40,227 nucleotides of DNA from Candidatus Saccharimonadota bacterium (lineage in GTDB: Bacteria > Patescibacteriota > Saccharimonadia > Saccharimonadales > Saccharimonadaceae). The notes under the pieces are model-generated. The model had not been told where the DNA came from. It ran no database searches and was given only the letters and a program-made list of their open reading frames with translations. The DNA is taken from the NCBI GenBank assembly GCA_905365145.1, contig CAJPIO010000005.1, positions 1-40,227 of the forward strand, read 5' to 3'. Numbering within the stretch: the first letter of the stretch is position 1; every line of letters begins with the position of its first letter. Made by a program: the position numbers and the translations under genes. Positions 8,567-17,470 of the stretch are shown in pieces.

Positions 8567-9196
8567 ATGTCAATACTTACGCTACGCGATATTATCTATT
8601 CATACGCTGACGGCACTAGCAATGTGCTGAACGGCATCAATTATCAATTTGAAAAAGGCAAGTTCTACGCCATCGTCGGTAGTTCTGGCGCTGGTAAATC
8701 GACACTGCTGGGGCTGCTAGCCGGGCTGGATACGCCGACTGGCGGGCAGATTTTGTTCGACGATCAAGACATCGCTGAGCAGGGGTATTCGCACCATCGC
8801 AAGCACAATATCTCGCTGGTGTTTCAGAATTATAACCTAATTGACTATCTAACGCCGCTGGAAAACTTGAAATTGGTTAATCCTAAAGCTACCAATGAAA
8901 CACTGCACACTATGGGCTTAGATGACGATCATATTCACCGCAATGTCATGAAACTTTCTGGCGGCCAACAGCAGCGCGTGGCGATCGGCCGAGCCCTCGT
9001 CTCGCATGCACCGATCATCTTGGCAGACGAGCCGACCGGCAACCTGGACGAAACTACCGCCGCCGACATCATCGACATCCTGCGCCGGGCTGCCCACGAA
9101 AACGACAAGTGTGTCATCGTCGTTACCCACAGCAAACAGCTGGCCAAAGAGGCGGATGTGGTGCTGAAGCTAAAGGATAAAAAACTAAAGAGGTAA
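8567..9196 (+). CDS. ABC transporter ATP-binding protein (LolD/MacB type)
   Basis: The 209-residue ATPase has Walker A GSSGAGKST at about residues 38-46, a Q-loop in VFQNYNLIDYLTPLENL, the signature LSGGQQQRVAIGRAL, Walker B with ILADEPTGNLD, and the H-loop VVTHS. It is short for the family (usually about 225). AGGAG lies 6 nt before the ATG, 8 bp after the second permease. It powers the heterodimeric FtsX-type transporter. Nothing else follows in the operon. Confidence 0.95.
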   Translation: MSILTLRDIIYSYADGTSNVLNGINYQFEKGKFYAIVGSSGAGKSTLLGLLAGLDTPTGGQILFDDQDIAEQGYSHHRKHNISLVFQNYNLIDYLTPLENLKLVNPKATNETLHTMGLDDDHIHRNVMKLSGGQQQRVAIGRALVSHAPIILADEPTGNLDETTAADIIDILRRAAHENDKCVIVVTHSKQLAKEADVVLKLKDKKLKR

Positions 9197-9253
9197 AATC
9201 TAATACTGCTCATCAAGCGGGCTGATTAACGCAATTTTATAAAGCCGGAATAA

Positions 9254-9349
9254 GTTCACTTGGATAAGGCTAACAGTATAAACATAAACTTCCAGCATAA
9301 CGTTAGTTTGAAAGCGATTCTGCGGGCGTATCATAAGGCAAAGCGATAG
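9254..9349 (+). pseudogene. Remnant of the C-terminus of a Nudix hydrolase gene
   Basis: The frame at 9254-9349 reads VHLDKANSIN-INFQHNVSLKAILRAY-HKAKR and ends in TAG. It aligns with the last 30 residues of the Nudix protein at 4303-4791 (VNLDKIED-INFQHSVSLRTILGAY-GEGNK), also at DNA level. A stop codon lies directly upstream at 9251-9253, so only the tail of a lost Nudix copy remains. Confidence 0.75.
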
Positions 9350-9376
9350 ATATTTGCGTGTTTCGCCCGCTAGCGC

Positions 9377-9382
9377 TATAAT
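9377..9382 (+). promoter_or_regulatory. -10 box of a 25-codon leaderless ORF
   Basis: TATAAT lies exactly 6 nt before an ATG at 9389. This spacing matches other leaderless genes of the window. Confidence 0.5.
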
Positions 9383-9388
9383 CGCCCC

Positions 9389-9466
9389 ATGACTATAAAA
9401 CAGCAGTCGGCAAGTATCGCCTGGCAAAGCACGCGTTTTCGCCGCGGCTTGTTGAATTGTTCGTAA
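9389..9466 (+). CDS. Possible 25-residue leader peptide
   Basis: This short frame (ATG to TAA) encodes a basic, serine- and arginine-containing peptide with one tryptophan and the C-terminal stretch TRFRRGLLNCS. It sits 6 nt after a -10 box and about 30 nt before a strong terminator hairpin, with the racemase gene downstream. This is the layout of an attenuator, but I see no run of one regulatory codon. It could also be the mRNA of a small protein, or a chance frame on a small RNA. I recognise no family. Confidence 0.35.
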   Translation: MTIKQQSASIAWQSTRFRRGLLNCS

Positions 9467-9497
9467 ACTTCTTCTGAAAATACTAACCATGAATAGA

Positions 9498-9518
9498 GGC
9501 CGTGCGCGGCCTTTTTTT
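9498..9518 (+). terminator. Rho-independent terminator before the racemase gene
   Basis: The stem GGCCG/CGGCC with a TGCG loop (9498-9511) is followed by seven T (9512-9518). It ends about 20 nt before the racemase ATG, so it would stop the short transcript starting near 9389 unless read-through is regulated. Confidence 0.75.
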
Positions 9519-9538
9519 ATATAACCAAAGGAGGAATC

Positions 9539-10234
9539 ATGAAACAGAGAATAATTATCATTGGTGGCATGGGACCGCAGGCAAGCTTGGAGCTACACCG
9601 GCGAATAATTCGGCGAGCATCAGCAAACGGCGCAAGAGACGGCACAGATTTCCCGTACATCGTTCATTTGTCGCTGCCAGTTCCTGATTTTATCGCCAAC
9701 GAATCGCGGCGCAGCAAAGCCTTGGAAATTATCATAAACGAACTAAAAAACATTAGCGCATCAATGGACGACATTATCATAATTGCTTGCAATACCGCGC
9801 ATTTACTGCAGCTCGACATTGAACAGCGTCTAAATGTTCACATAACTTCCATGGTGGATGCCACAATTGATTATACTAGCCGCCATTATAAAACAATTCG
9901 ATTACTAGCATCACCGACAACCATCCGCACTGGACTATACGACAAGCCGTTGAAAGCTGCCGGAGTAGCCGTATTAACGCCGGATAAGGACGAAGAACAA
10001 GCGCTGGAAGTGATAATTCGCGCAGTAATTTCTGGTCAGGCAATACCGCAGTCAGCGCTAGATAAAGTACCAATAACATTCCAATCCGAGCAGGCGAACG
10101 CAGTAAACTATATCAATAATCCGCCAATACTACTAGGTTGCACTGAACTATCTTGCGCCTTCGCCAAAAGACCAAACACCATCGACCCAATGAATATTCT
10201 GATTAACCATCTATCAGCCAGAGGAGTGCTATAG
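9539..10234 (+). CDS. Aspartate/glutamate racemase family protein
   Basis: The 231-residue enzyme has the N-terminal GGMGPQAS motif (residues 9-16) and both catalytic cysteines of the cofactor-independent Asp/Glu racemase family: C84 in ACNTAHLL and C201 in LGCTELSCAF. The family makes D-amino acids, for example for peptidoglycan. AAAGGAGG lies 6-7 nt before the ATG, while a terminator sits just upstream, so a read-through or attenuated transcript seems to supply it. Substrate (Asp, Glu or other) cannot be assigned from sequence. Confidence 0.88.
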   Translation: MKQRIIIIGGMGPQASLELHRRIIRRASANGARDGTDFPYIVHLSLPVPDFIANESRRSKALEIIINELKNISASMDDIIIIACNTAHLLQLDIEQRLNVHITSMVDATIDYTSRHYKTIRLLASPTTIRTGLYDKPLKAAGVAVLTPDKDEEQALEVIIRAVISGQAIPQSALDKVPITFQSEQANAVNYINNPPILLGCTELSCAFAKRPNTIDPMNILINHLSARGVL

Positions 10235-10280
10235 CTAAACCTGACAATAAGCCAGAAACAGCAGTTAAATCAAATAACTC

Positions 10281-10934
10281 TCACCAAATAACCCCATCAG
10301 CATAAGCCTGCCATGACTGCTGTTCGCCGGCTGTCATTGATCGAGCTAAGCTGACAGCTTGCGATAGGACAGCGCTATCGATTTTTATGGTTTGTCCAGT
10401 GTCTACCTCGGGCCAACCAGCTTGTTCTGATAGCTTGGTTTCGGCAGCAATCTTCTGTGCGGGATTTAATCCTGAGCCGCCATGCTCGTTGATAGCGCGA
10501 CGAACAATCGTTGCATACGAATCACCGTCTTGCACAGCGTAAGTGTAGCTGCCCAACTGGGGTTTCGACTTATCCACAGACGACTGCGCGACTTTATCGT
10601 CTGGTTTATTTTTCTTTTCTGTCTCATTCTTATTGCTTTGCTCTTGGCTGCCAGTAGCTTTCTTGGCGGCCCCAGCATCTTTGTTGGCATTAGCGGCATT
10701 AGCATTATTTTTCTGCGGCACGAGTTGCTGAACAGTACTGTCATCTGACTTAACTTTCATCTTCTGCTCAACCGATTTAGAACTCTTTTGCTGATCTTTA
10801 CTTCTTAGTAAATTCTCTGTATCGGCCGCTGCGTTTGTTTGCTTGACAGCTGCAAACAGTGAAACCACTAGCAATATAACCGCGCAAACGGCTGCCACTC
10901 TTTTCTCTGTAATATCATACCCTCTAATCTTCAT
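10281..10934 (-). CDS. Secreted or membrane-anchored protein with a LysM-like domain
   Basis: The 217-residue protein starts MKIRGYDITEKRV and has one transmembrane or signal segment at about residues 14-32. A long, low-complexity Lys/Asn/Gln/Ala linker follows (about 35-125). The C-terminal domain (about 130-200) begins YTYAVQDGDSYATIVRRAI and includes a TGQTIKID segment, the layout of a LysM-like peptidoglycan-binding module. I chose ATG at 10934 because GGAGGG lies 7 nt upstream; the frame is open 19 codons further but that extension lacks a ribosome-binding site. It is monocistronic. Confidence 0.78.
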   Translation of the reverse strand: MKIRGYDITEKRVAAVCAVILLVVSLFAAVKQTNAAADTENLLRSKDQQKSSKSVEQKMKVKSDDSTVQQLVPQKNNANAANANKDAGAAKKATGSQEQSNKNETEKKNKPDDKVAQSSVDKSKPQLGSYTYAVQDGDSYATIVRRAINEHGGSGLNPAQKIAAETKLSEQAGWPEVDTGQTIKIDSAVLSQAVSLARSMTAGEQQSWQAYADGVIW

Positions 10935-11069
10935 AAGCACCCTCCTTAGCGCCCTACAAAAATAATAGCAAACTTTGCATAAGCGTAACAAGCATAAGCG
11001 TTATAAAGGCTTATCTAAGCTAGGTATGGCTTATAATCATAAAAGCCTTAGCACTATCCCACGATAATA

Positions 11070-11098
11070 TTTACAAAAAGAGAAATTTATGCTACAAT
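11070..11098 (+). promoter_or_regulatory. Strong promoter of the polysaccharide operon
   Basis: -35 TTTACA (11070-11075), 17-bp spacer, and extended -10 TGC-TACAAT (to 11098). It drives the genes from 11139, with a leader of about 35 nt that holds AAGGGAG before the ATG. Confidence 0.7.
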
Positions 11099-11138
11099 AG
11101 AAAGAGTAATACATTGCAAATAACTTCAAGGGAGCTCT

Positions 11139-11762
11139 ATGGAAGAGATTAATCTTTACGATTTATTGCGCTTTTATGCCAAAAGATGGCTAACCATCGC
11201 TATCGCTGCTATGATTGGCGCAATTATCAGCATTACCTATACTTATTTTATCCAGCAGCCACAGTACAAAAGCTCAGCGACTATCCTGCTGGTTGGCGCC
11301 GACCATTCGAGCAGCAATCAGGGTTCAGTGACTCTCAATAACTATGTAAAATTATTCACGTCGCGCCGTGTACTTGATCCGGTTATTACGAATAACGATT
11401 ATTCGGAAGATTATAAAACCCTATCTGGCAATACTACAGCAGAAAACGTTAAAAACACCGATATCATCAACGTATCGATGAGTACCTCTAATCCAAAAAC
11501 TAGCAAAGCGCTTTTAGAATCAGCCATCCAAGAATTTGAAAAGCAATCCAAATCGCTTTACGGTAACAGCTCTGTCAAAATCAGCGTCGTTGACTCGGCT
11601 GACACGCCAAACAGCCCGTCGAATATCAAGCCGCTGCAGCAAATCGGCTTAGTCACTGCCGCCTCGGTAGCGCTAACTATTATCGTGCTGTTCTTTATCT
11701 ACGATTACAGAAAATCGCAGCTAATCGCTCAGACGAAACCAAAGATTGCAAAATATAATTAA
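11139..11762 (+). CDS. Wzz/YveK-type polysaccharide chain-length regulator
   Basis: The 207-residue protein has the Wzz layout: N-terminal helix (about 16-36) after DLLRFYAKRW, an extracytoplasmic domain starting QPQYKSSATILL, the SPSNIKP proline-rich motif and a second helix (about 168-188). It controls chain length or assembly of capsule or exopolysaccharide. The cytoplasmic tyrosine kinase that usually partners it in Gram-positives (YveL/CpsD) is neither fused nor adjacent. It is the first gene of the operon. Confidence 0.88.
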   Translation: MEEINLYDLLRFYAKRWLTIAIAAMIGAIISITYTYFIQQPQYKSSATILLVGADHSSSNQGSVTLNNYVKLFTSRRVLDPVITNNDYSEDYKTLSGNTTAENVKNTDIINVSMSTSNPKTSKALLESAIQEFEKQSKSLYGNSSVKISVVDSADTPNSPSNIKPLQQIGLVTAASVALTIIVLFFIYDYRKSQLIAQTKPKIAKYN

Positions 11763-11785
11763 ACAACACTAAGGAAACCGAAACA

Positions 11786-12406
11786 ATGTATCAAAAATAC
11801 GGAAAGCGCCTCATGGACATGCTTTTCTCCGTAATCGCGTTAATAATATTGTCTGTGCCTATGCTAATCATAGCCGTAGCCATAAAACTAACGTCGCCAG
11901 GGCCAGTATTTTTTCGCCATCAACGCTACGGCAAAGACAAAAAGCCATTCACTATCAACAAATTCCGCACGATGTCGGTAAAAGCTCCAAAAAACATGCC
12001 GACTAACAGTTTTTCAAACGCTTCTAACTTTATTACTCCATTTGGCGCAATCTTGCGAAAATTATCTCTCGACGAACTGCCTCAATTATTCAATGTATTG
12101 CTAGGCGATATGAGTGTTATTGGACCGCGTCCAGTTATTTTGGCAGAAAAATCGCTGATAGCTTTGCGCGACAAACACGATGCTAACTCTCTAAAACCAG
12201 GCATCACTGGATGGGCGCAAGTCAATGGCCGCGACGAGTTAGACGATATAGATAAAGCCACCTTAGACGGTGAATACGCAAACAGCATAAGTCCAAAAAC
12301 GGACATTAAAATATTCCTCAAAACAATCGCCATAGTGCTGAAAAGAACGGGCAACCGAGAGGGAAGCGAACAAGAAAGTATTGGAATTAACGATGCATCA
12401 AAGTAG
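11786..12406 (+). CDS. Initiating sugar-phosphate transferase (polyprenyl-phosphate type)
   Basis: The 206-residue enzyme is the short, single-helix form of the bacterial sugar transferase family (EpsL/PglC-like). It has the N-terminal hairpin membrane segment (about 15-35), then SPGPVFFRHQRYGK, FTINKFRTM, LRKLSLDELPQLFNVLLGDMS with the GPRP motif, and KPGITGWAQVNGRD. It transfers the first sugar phosphate to undecaprenyl phosphate at the inner face of the membrane. AAGGAA lies about 9 nt before the ATG. Confidence 0.93.
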   Translation: MYQKYGKRLMDMLFSVIALIILSVPMLIIAVAIKLTSPGPVFFRHQRYGKDKKPFTINKFRTMSVKAPKNMPTNSFSNASNFITPFGAILRKLSLDELPQLFNVLLGDMSVIGPRPVILAEKSLIALRDKHDANSLKPGITGWAQVNGRDELDDIDKATLDGEYANSISPKTDIKIFLKTIAIVLKRTGNREGSEQESIGINDASK

Positions 12407-13508
12407 AAAAAGCTCAAAGAAGATATTGTTCACGTCGCATACTGCAAACTTCCAAAAATTCAACCGTCCATTCATGCATATGATGAGCGAAAAAGGCTGG
12501 GAAGTTCATTACGCGTCGATGGGCGAGGAAGAAATTCTGGATTGTGATAAGTCATTTGTTGTACCATTTACGCGAAGCCCGTTCAGACTGAGTAATATTA
12601 CCGCTTACAGACAGTTGAAAAAGATTATTAACCAAGAAAACTACGACATCATTCACACTCACACGCCGATGGGTAGCGTGGTAACGCGGCTGGCTGCCAA
12701 AAAGGCTCGTAAAAACGGTACTAAAATTATCTATACAGCCCACGGTTTTCATTTTTTCAAAGGTGCACCTCTGTTAAATTGGCTAATTTATTATCCAGTT
12801 GAGCGCCTGATGGCTCGCCATACGGACACGCTTATTACTATCAATAAAGAGGATTACCATCGCGCTAAAAAACAATTCAAGACAAATGTTATATACATGC
12901 CAGGCGTGGGTGTTGATCCGGAGCGTTTCAAGTCGAAGCTAACTGCCAAGCAAAAGCTAGAACTTCGCAAATCACTCGGTCTTAAAAAAGACGACTTTGT
13001 AATGATTTATCCAGCAGAATTAAATAAAAATAAAAATCAAACCCTACTACTACATGTGTTACACGAAATCAATAAAGAAGATAAATCAGTACATTTACTA
13101 CTGGCTGGCAAAGATAATCTAAATGGCTACCATAAAAAACTTGCCGATGACCTAGGCGTGGCTAAAAACGTGCACTTTTTAGACTACCGTTCTGACATCC
13201 CGCAATTACTACAAATGTCCGACCTGTCTGTATCGGCTAGTCACCGAGAAGGTCTGCCTGTCCATCTTATCGAAGCAATGTTTGCTGGCCTACCAATAGT
13301 CACTACCAAATGCCGCGGAGCAACTGAGTTAGTGGAGGACGGCGTGAATGGGTTTGTGGTTGGATTTAATGAAGATGAATTCATAGAAGGCGTACAGAAA
13401 ACTAGGAATAATAAAATTTTAAAAAAATCAGTAAGAATTTACTCAATAGATAATATATCAGTGAAAATTAATAAAATATATAAAGAAACGCTATGCAAGA
13501 AAGTCTGA
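12393..13508 (+). CDS. Family 4 glycosyltransferase
   Basis: The 371-residue GT-B enzyme has the N-terminal half with HTHTPMGSVVTRLAA and YTAHGFHFF and the C-terminal donor-binding half with SASHREGLPVHLIEAMFAGLPIV and VEDGVNGFVV, typical of GT4 enzymes such as EpsD/PelF relatives. I start at ATG 12393 (MHQSRK), which overlaps the previous gene by 14 bp; a TTG at 12381 is the alternative. Base composition changes to very AT-rich in its last 40-45 codons, where the AT-rich core of the locus begins. Confidence 0.9.
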   Translation: MHQSRKSSKKILFTSHTANFQKFNRPFMHMMSEKGWEVHYASMGEEEILDCDKSFVVPFTRSPFRLSNITAYRQLKKIINQENYDIIHTHTPMGSVVTRLAAKKARKNGTKIIYTAHGFHFFKGAPLLNWLIYYPVERLMARHTDTLITINKEDYHRAKKQFKTNVIYMPGVGVDPERFKSKLTAKQKLELRKSLGLKKDDFVMIYPAELNKNKNQTLLLHVLHEINKEDKSVHLLLAGKDNLNGYHKKLADDLGVAKNVHFLDYRSDIPQLLQMSDLSVSASHREGLPVHLIEAMFAGLPIVTTKCRGATELVEDGVNGFVVGFNEDEFIEGVQKTRNNKILKKSVRIYSIDNISVKINKIYKETLCKKV

Positions 13509-14575
13509 TTTTTTACATATCTATCTTTTTGGCTTCTGCTGTACTTATGCGAATTGGCCAAAAAAGAAAAAATAGGCTATTTTTACTGATATCTTTGCTG
13601 ATTCCAATTCTGGCGTCGGGTCTTCGTTATAATGTTGGCACTGACTTTAAGAACTATGAAAATATTTACAACGGAATAGTCCCTAACTTAGACCTAAAAG
13701 GTTATATGACATACGGTCCAACAGAATTGGGTATATACTTTATATCCAACATAGGAATTGCCCTAAATCTTGATTCCTGGTTCATGTTTACTGCTTTCTC
13801 CGCGCTAACTATATTACCGATATATTACGGTATTAAGAACTTTAATCTGAAATATCCCAGTACTGCCTATCTGCTATATTTATTAGTGATTTTCCCAGTA
13901 AGCTTTAATGCGGTTAGACAGCTAGCAGCTATGTCTATGGTGTTTTTATCGGTCAGTTTATTATATAAACGCAAGAATATAGCGGCGATTATACCATTTA
14001 TCGCAGCAGTTCTTGTGCATAAGAGCTCTCTAATTTTGTTAGTATTTTTACCAGCTATACTTATGTTTATATATAAAACTAATTTTAAGTTTCGTGAAAT
14101 ATTCTCAATGTTTATCGTAGGGACTGCTATATTATTAGGCGGTTCAGCTATATTTTCAACATTTATGCAGAGTTCTATATTTTCAGATTATTCTCAGTAC
14201 TCATCTACCTCCAACGCCGCAGCAGGCAGTATGTTAATGCTAAAATTTATCATATTCTCTGTCTTTTTAACTCTCATAATTATGGGCAAATTCCACAAAT
14301 TAGCTTACTCAAGACTATTCATAGTAATGTCATTTCTAGAGATTACTATGCTAGTAATAGGTTTGTCTTCGGTTGATATTAGCCGGTTTGCAATGTATTT
14401 TTCTGTGTTTTCTTTGCTATTCATCCCCTCTATAACGGAAGTATTTACAAGACAGGCGCAGAGACCTATTCTACTACTAGTATCACTGTATGGTTTAATT
14501 ATGTTCTTTATACAATATTTTGTATTAAAAGGCTCTGATATATTCCCTTATCAGAGTATATTTGGAGGATTTTAA
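13493..14575 (+). CDS. EpsG-family polysaccharide polymerase-like membrane protein
   Basis: The 360-residue protein has about nine to ten transmembrane helices and the EpsG-family signature LRYNVGTDFKNYENIY near residues 43-58. EpsG proteins are thought to polymerise exopolysaccharide repeat units at the outer membrane face, as Wzy does. It overlaps the previous gene by 16 bp and the next by 1 bp (TAATG), so translation is coupled. The gene is strongly AT-rich. Confidence 0.85.
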   Translation: MQESLIFYISIFLASAVLMRIGQKRKNRLFLLISLLIPILASGLRYNVGTDFKNYENIYNGIVPNLDLKGYMTYGPTELGIYFISNIGIALNLDSWFMFTAFSALTILPIYYGIKNFNLKYPSTAYLLYLLVIFPVSFNAVRQLAAMSMVFLSVSLLYKRKNIAAIIPFIAAVLVHKSSLILLVFLPAILMFIYKTNFKFREIFSMFIVGTAILLGGSAIFSTFMQSSIFSDYSQYSSTSNAAAGSMLMLKFIIFSVFLTLIIMGKFHKLAYSRLFIVMSFLEITMLVIGLSSVDISRFAMYFSVFSLLFIPSITEVFTRQAQRPILLLVSLYGLIMFFIQYFVLKGSDIFPYQSIFGGF

Positions 14576-16362
14576 TGAGCAAGCCAAAAATTAGTGTTAT
14601 CATGTCGGAATATAATACCCCGCCAGATTACCTTAGAGCCTCAATTGAGAGCATTTTAAATCAAACATTCAAAGATATTGAGATTATTATAGTTGATGAT
14701 TGCGGTAGAAATGACTTAAGTAGCATAGTCAAAGAATACAAAGACAAAAGAATAAGAATTATTAAAAATGATGAAAATATAGGATTAGTAAAATCTCTAA
14801 ATAAAGCTATAGCCGTCTCTAAAGCTGATATTTTGGCGAGAATGGATACTGACGATGTTGCCGACGAAAATCGCTTAGAGGAGCAATATAATTTTATGAT
14901 AAATCATGAAGAGTATAGTGTTGTAGGAACGCTTGCGAATGAATTTTCAAAAAATAATACTACGGGAGTTTTAGGAAAACCTGGCGAAAAAACAGCCAAG
15001 TCGCTAGCATATGGTGATAGTATCATTCACCCAAGTGTAATGATGAGGAAGAAAGATATTCAATCTGTCGGAGGATACAAAAATTACAAACGGGCAGAAG
15101 ACTTATCTCTTTGGTTTGAGTTAGTTATGAAAGGGTTTCGTCTTTTTGTGATTGACAGAGTGTTATTGAACTATAGGGTTAATAAAGAGGATTATTCGAA
15201 GAGAAAACTCAAAACACGCGGAGGTGAGATTAAGGCGCGTTTGCACTACTACCATTTGACTAAAGCTCCTGTGCTAGCCTACCTGGTAATCATTAAATCT
15301 ATTGTGTCTAGTATATTGCCGACCAGAATAGTGGCATTTTTTCGCAGAAAAATTATACTAAAATCTGGTAGAGAAAACGAAAGGTTCGATAATAATCCCT
15401 TAGTAAGTGTAGTCATACCAGTCTATAATTGTGCAGAGTATATAGGCGAGTGTATAGACTCTGTTGTCGAACAAACTTATGATAATATTGAAATTATTGT
15501 TGTTAACGACGGCTCTAAAGATGAATCTGAAAATATTATAAAAGACAAGAAAAAGAGACATCGCAATATTTTATACTACAAGCAGCGAAACAAGGGCGTG
15601 TCTGCAGCGCGAAACTTAGGAATAAACAAGGCAAGGGGAGAATATATAACCTTCGTGGATGGTGACGACCTAGTTGGAAAATATTTAGTGGAGTGTTTAG
15701 TAAATCAAATTACATGTACTCATCCTGGGTGTATAATAGTTAGCAAACCTACGCAAAAAATTAATGAATTTAAAGAACGCGTATTAGGATATAAAAAACC
15801 TGTCGTAAAGTCCATAAGCAGTGACCAAGCTTTAATAAAATTATTGTACCCTTATGGAATTGACAACGGCCCTTGTGCTAAATTATATCCTACAGTCCTG
15901 TTGAAAAAAAACTTATTTAATATAGATTTATCGATAGCAGAGGACCTTGAATTAAATTATAGATTAATAAAATCTTCTAAGATAATTAAAGTATTGAATG
16001 AAAAACTGTATTTTTATAGACCAAACCCGAAGAGTGCAATGAACCAAGAATTCAATGAGAAAAAACTAAGTGGATTAACTGCTACTGATATTATCGTTAA
16101 GGATGCTTTATCTACGACAAATAACAAAAAAATCCAAAAAGCAGCCGTAGGGCGTCATTTTATTGAGGCAGTTCTAATAGCCTCTGATCCGAGTGTAAAT
16201 AGATCAGTAGAGGGATCTGCTATTATAAAGAGGGTCATACTAAAGAATGCAGGATTAGTTATGCGTGATTTTAATATGTTCTATAAGTACAGAATTGTCG
16301 CTGCTATAGCGCTAATTAATTACGATATTGCTATAAAATTATTACAATCCCGTGGACGCTAA
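14575..16362 (+). CDS. Tandem two-domain family 2 glycosyltransferase
   Basis: The 595-residue protein fuses two GT-A domains. The first (about 4-230) has KISVIMSEYNTP and the acidic motif ARMDTDD; the second (about 275-500) has VSVVIPVYN, NDGSKDES and FVDGDD. Each probably adds one sugar, so one polypeptide may catalyse two successive steps. GGAGG lies 6 nt before the ATG. A basic helical linker joins the domains (about 235-270). The sugars cannot be predicted. Confidence 0.92.
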   Translation: MSKPKISVIMSEYNTPPDYLRASIESILNQTFKDIEIIIVDDCGRNDLSSIVKEYKDKRIRIIKNDENIGLVKSLNKAIAVSKADILARMDTDDVADENRLEEQYNFMINHEEYSVVGTLANEFSKNNTTGVLGKPGEKTAKSLAYGDSIIHPSVMMRKKDIQSVGGYKNYKRAEDLSLWFELVMKGFRLFVIDRVLLNYRVNKEDYSKRKLKTRGGEIKARLHYYHLTKAPVLAYLVIIKSIVSSILPTRIVAFFRRKIILKSGRENERFDNNPLVSVVIPVYNCAEYIGECIDSVVEQTYDNIEIIVVNDGSKDESENIIKDKKKRHRNILYYKQRNKGVSAARNLGINKARGEYITFVDGDDLVGKYLVECLVNQITCTHPGCIIVSKPTQKINEFKERVLGYKKPVVKSISSDQALIKLLYPYGIDNGPCAKLYPTVLLKKNLFNIDLSIAEDLELNYRLIKSSKIIKVLNEKLYFYRPNPKSAMNQEFNEKKLSGLTATDIIVKDALSTTNNKKIQKAAVGRHFIEAVLIASDPSVNRSVEGSAIIKRVILKNAGLVMRDFNMFYKYRIVAAIALINYDIAIKLLQSRGR

Positions 16363-16383
16363 TGCTATAAATTAAGGATATTT

Positions 16384-17469
16384 ATGAGAATTGTTAATAT
16401 ACGACATTATGATGCAGTGAACCTAGGGGACGACTTATTTATAAAAATTCTAATTGATCGGTATAGGAATAAATTCCTTGTAAATTATGCAGCTTATAGA
16501 GTTGTAAAAAAAGAATCTGCTAATAATATAAAAAAAAGGAATAGCTTTACGGTATCTAATTTAACAAAAATATTAAGAAGGGTACTTCGAAATTGTTTTT
16601 ACATCGTACCAGACCAATTAAATAAAGGTGACTTGCTAGTATACATAGGAGGCTCATTATTTATTGAAAACAATAATTTGGACGCCTGGAGGCGAGAGAA
16701 GCAATTTTATGATAGCTTAGATAAGCCATACTATATTTTAGGATCCAATATTGGGCCGTACAGTTCGCCTGAATTTATCGAAATTGTACGTTCGATTTTT
16801 AGCAGAGCAGAAGATGTGTGCTTGCGCGATAGTTATTCCTATGAACTAGTAAAGGATTTGGACAATATTAGACTTGCGACAGATATCGTATTTACTTTAG
16901 ATGTCTCTAAATATAAATGCGACACTGAGAGCAATAATCATGTAATATCTGTGATTGATGCATCCAGAAAGTTTGATAGCGAAACCTCTAAAAAATATAA
17001 TGAAACAATTGCTAAAATCATTAAAAAATTGTTAGTAGATGATGAATCGTCTGTTACGCTAATGTCATTCTGCGAGAAAGAAGGCGATGAGAATGCTTGT
17101 GCTACAATTATGTCGCTACTGCCGGAAGATATAAAGGACAGAGTTGAAATATATCGATATAGGGGTAATATAAGCGAAGCGCTGCAAGTTCTGGCAAGCG
17201 CCAAAACTATAACTGGATCGCGATTTCATGCCAATATATTAGGCATGGTATTTGGCAAGAAAATTTTGCCAATAGCCTACAGTGATAAAACTATAAATAT
17301 ACTTTCTGATATGAAATATCCTAGTCCAATTATCGATATCAGGTCTATTGATAATTTTAATATTAATGAGCTTGACTTTGACGATATACAGGTAGTTGAT
17401 ATATCAAAGCTTAAAATACTGGCTGAAAAGCAATTTAGCGAATTAGATAAGGTGCTTGTGAAAAAATAA
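16384..17469 (+). CDS. Polysaccharide pyruvyl transferase family protein
   Basis: The 361-residue protein has the PF04230 features: the N-terminal NLGDDLF motif (about residues 15-21), VYIGGSLF, LGSNIGPY, CLRDSYSYEL, and the C-terminal TGSRFHANILGMVFGKKILPIAYS. The family transfers pyruvate from phosphoenolpyruvate to a sugar, giving an acidic ketal. AAGGA lies 6-7 nt before the ATG. The flippase gene follows after one base. Confidence 0.9.
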   Translation: MRIVNIRHYDAVNLGDDLFIKILIDRYRNKFLVNYAAYRVVKKESANNIKKRNSFTVSNLTKILRRVLRNCFYIVPDQLNKGDLLVYIGGSLFIENNNLDAWRREKQFYDSLDKPYYILGSNIGPYSSPEFIEIVRSIFSRAEDVCLRDSYSYELVKDLDNIRLATDIVFTLDVSKYKCDTESNNHVISVIDASRKFDSETSKKYNETIAKIIKKLLVDDESSVTLMSFCEKEGDENACATIMSLLPEDIKDRVEIYRYRGNISEALQVLASAKTITGSRFHANILGMVFGKKILPIAYSDKTINILSDMKYPSPIIDIRSIDNFNINELDFDDIQVVDISKLKILAEKQFSELDKVLVKK

Positions 17470-17470
17470 A

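Noticed and set aside
9539..10234. The racemase as a partner of the nicotianamine-synthase-like enzyme (as in the staphylopine pathway)
   Set aside because: Staphylopine synthesis uses a histidine racemase of a different fold, and this gene lies 25 kb away with separate control.
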